NCBI RefSeq assembly: GCF_003325355.1
Contig: NZ_CP030850.1
Location: 1,302,001-1,366,000, forward strand
Length of the DNA stretch: 64,000 bases
Direction: 5' to 3'
Source: Runella rosea
GTDB lineage: Bacteria > Bacteroidota > Bacteroidia > Cytophagales > Spirosomataceae
Part shown: piece by piece, positions 63,341 through 64,000 of the stretch
How positions within the stretch are numbered: the first letter of the stretch is position 1
Layout of the letters: each line of letters opens with the position of its first letter
Program-made: the position numbers and the translations under genes
The notes under the pieces: model-generated
The model's database searches: none
Seen by the model: the letters and a program-made list of their open reading frames with translations, nothing else
Told to the model about the DNA's origin: nothing

Positions 63341-64000
63341 TTATTCATTTTCTTCTTCCTCTTCGGCCCCGACCAGTACATATTCATAATCTCCGTCGAT
63401 GGCGTATTCGTCGCAGAGCGCATCCAAATCTGCCAAGAAATCTTCGTACACATCCGTCAGAATTTCGAAGTTGGTGATTTCGAGGTACTCTACCCCGTCC
63501 TCATCTTCGATGGTTTCGTAGTCAAAATAGTACTCATCTTCCTCACTCACGTACTCCTGACAAAGGGCTTCTAGTTGAGCTGCAAAATCTTCGGGGTCTT
63601 CGACTTGAATGTAGAAATCCGTCAGGTAGGTTCGGTCTTCATCGTAGAAATTGGACTCCTCGCTATCGTCAGAAATATCCTCGCTGAAATCCAAATTTTC
63701 TACGGCTTTTACAATCCAGGAATCGTGTCCGTTGTAATCTTCGTGCATGACATAATCGTACGGAATGTAGCAATAACCACCGTCGCCCCATCTTTCACCC
63801 CAAGAATTACGGACGATAAACATTTTGTCGGGGTCAGAATAACCCACACAAAGCATGGCGTGCCAACCGTGCGTTTCACGAACCTCGTCAGAAGCTTTGG
63901 GCATGATTACCCGGCCTTTGTTGCGATTTGCGCTATCAAAAGACTTAAAGGTATTAAGCGCAAACGCAATCGGGTACCCTTCGGCCAGGGTTTGCCGCCA
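63341..64000 (-). CDS. Papain-family (C1) cysteine peptidase, C-terminal part, with acidic tail
   Basis: The frame continues past the window edge; 219 residues are visible. The first 32 (WRQTLAEGYPIAFALNTFKSF) belong to the C1 fold and extend upstream of the ATG at 63904, which is therefore internal. The catalytic His lies in HGWHAMLCVGYSD and the Asn in FIVRNSWGERWGDGGYCYIPYDYV; the catalytic Cys must lie beyond the edge. After the peptidase domain comes a roughly 115-residue, very acidic tail containing two copies of a pattern EDFxAxLxALCxEY, each followed by acidic and Tyr residues, ending EEEEENE. A tail of this kind is not part of the usual C1 domain. Confidence 0.88.
   Translation of the reverse strand, partial: WRQTLAEGYPIAFALNTFKSFDSANRNKGRVIMPKASDEVRETHGWHAMLCVGYSDPDKMFIVRNSWGERWGDGGYCYIPYDYVMHEDYNGHDSWIVKAVENLDFSEDISDDSEESNFYDEDRTYLTDFYIQVEDPEDFAAQLEALCQEYVSEEDEYYFDYETIEDEDGVEYLEITNFEILTDVYEDFLADLDALCDEYAIDGDYEYVLVGAEEEEENE

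Overview
The window looks like chromosomal DNA of a Bacteroidota member, most likely of the order Cytophagales (Spirosomataceae-like, the Runella/Dyadobacter neighbourhood). This rests on three SusC/SusD pairs, two FecI/FecR-type sigma/anti-sigma pairs, a type IX secretion C-terminal domain, a DUF4199 protein beside a LuxR-type regulator, and few Shine-Dalgarno sequences. The genus is inferred. No CRISPR array, insertion sequence, prophage, tRNA or rRNA was found, and no gene-free stretch exceeds about 280 bases.

Positions 1-4762 hold the end of an unknown protein, a MEST-like alpha/beta hydrolase, and a pair of secreted carbohydrate enzymes: a beta-helix lyase-like protein and a GH42-like beta-galactosidase. 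Two tandem nutrient-uptake cassettes with the same gene order follow. Cassette 1 (4910-14567) is ECF sigma, FecR anti-sigma, SusC with an STN domain, SusD, and a large unknown secreted protein. Cassette 2 (14845-23076) is ECF sigma, FecR, SusC with STN, SusD, and an FAD-dependent oxidoreductase with a twin-arginine-like signal. Both carry a leader hairpin of nearly identical loop sequence between fecR and susC, and both end in a terminator with the same core. The likely logic is substrate sensing at the outer-membrane receptor, relay by FecR to its sigma factor, and induction of the uptake and processing genes.

Positions 23350-39325 are mainly housekeeping: RlmD (23S rRNA methylation), a T9SS type B secreted protein, a lipoprotein esterase, an SDR dehydrogenase, a TPR/SH3 membrane protein, a CHRD lipoprotein, aconitase, a small lipoprotein, an AlkP-superfamily phosphatase overlapping polyphosphate kinase, and DNA gyrase B. 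Positions 39429-51264 contain two large secreted proteins (FG-GAP/ASPIC and DUF5107/TPR), a Uma2-type nuclease, and a third SusC/SusD pair without sigma/anti-sigma genes.

Positions 51433-64000 hold an M19 dipeptidase, an App1-like phosphatase divergent from a lipid kinase, alanine dehydrogenase next to TsaE, a membrane SGNH protein, a Gfo/Idh/MocA oxidoreductase, a second SDR, a membrane LuxR-type regulator with DUF4199, an FMN-dependent 2-hydroxy-acid oxidase, an Mpo1-like membrane protein, and the C-terminal part of a papain-family peptidase with a duplicated acidic tail. The most interesting non-coding signals are the paired leader hairpins and paired terminators of the two cassettes.
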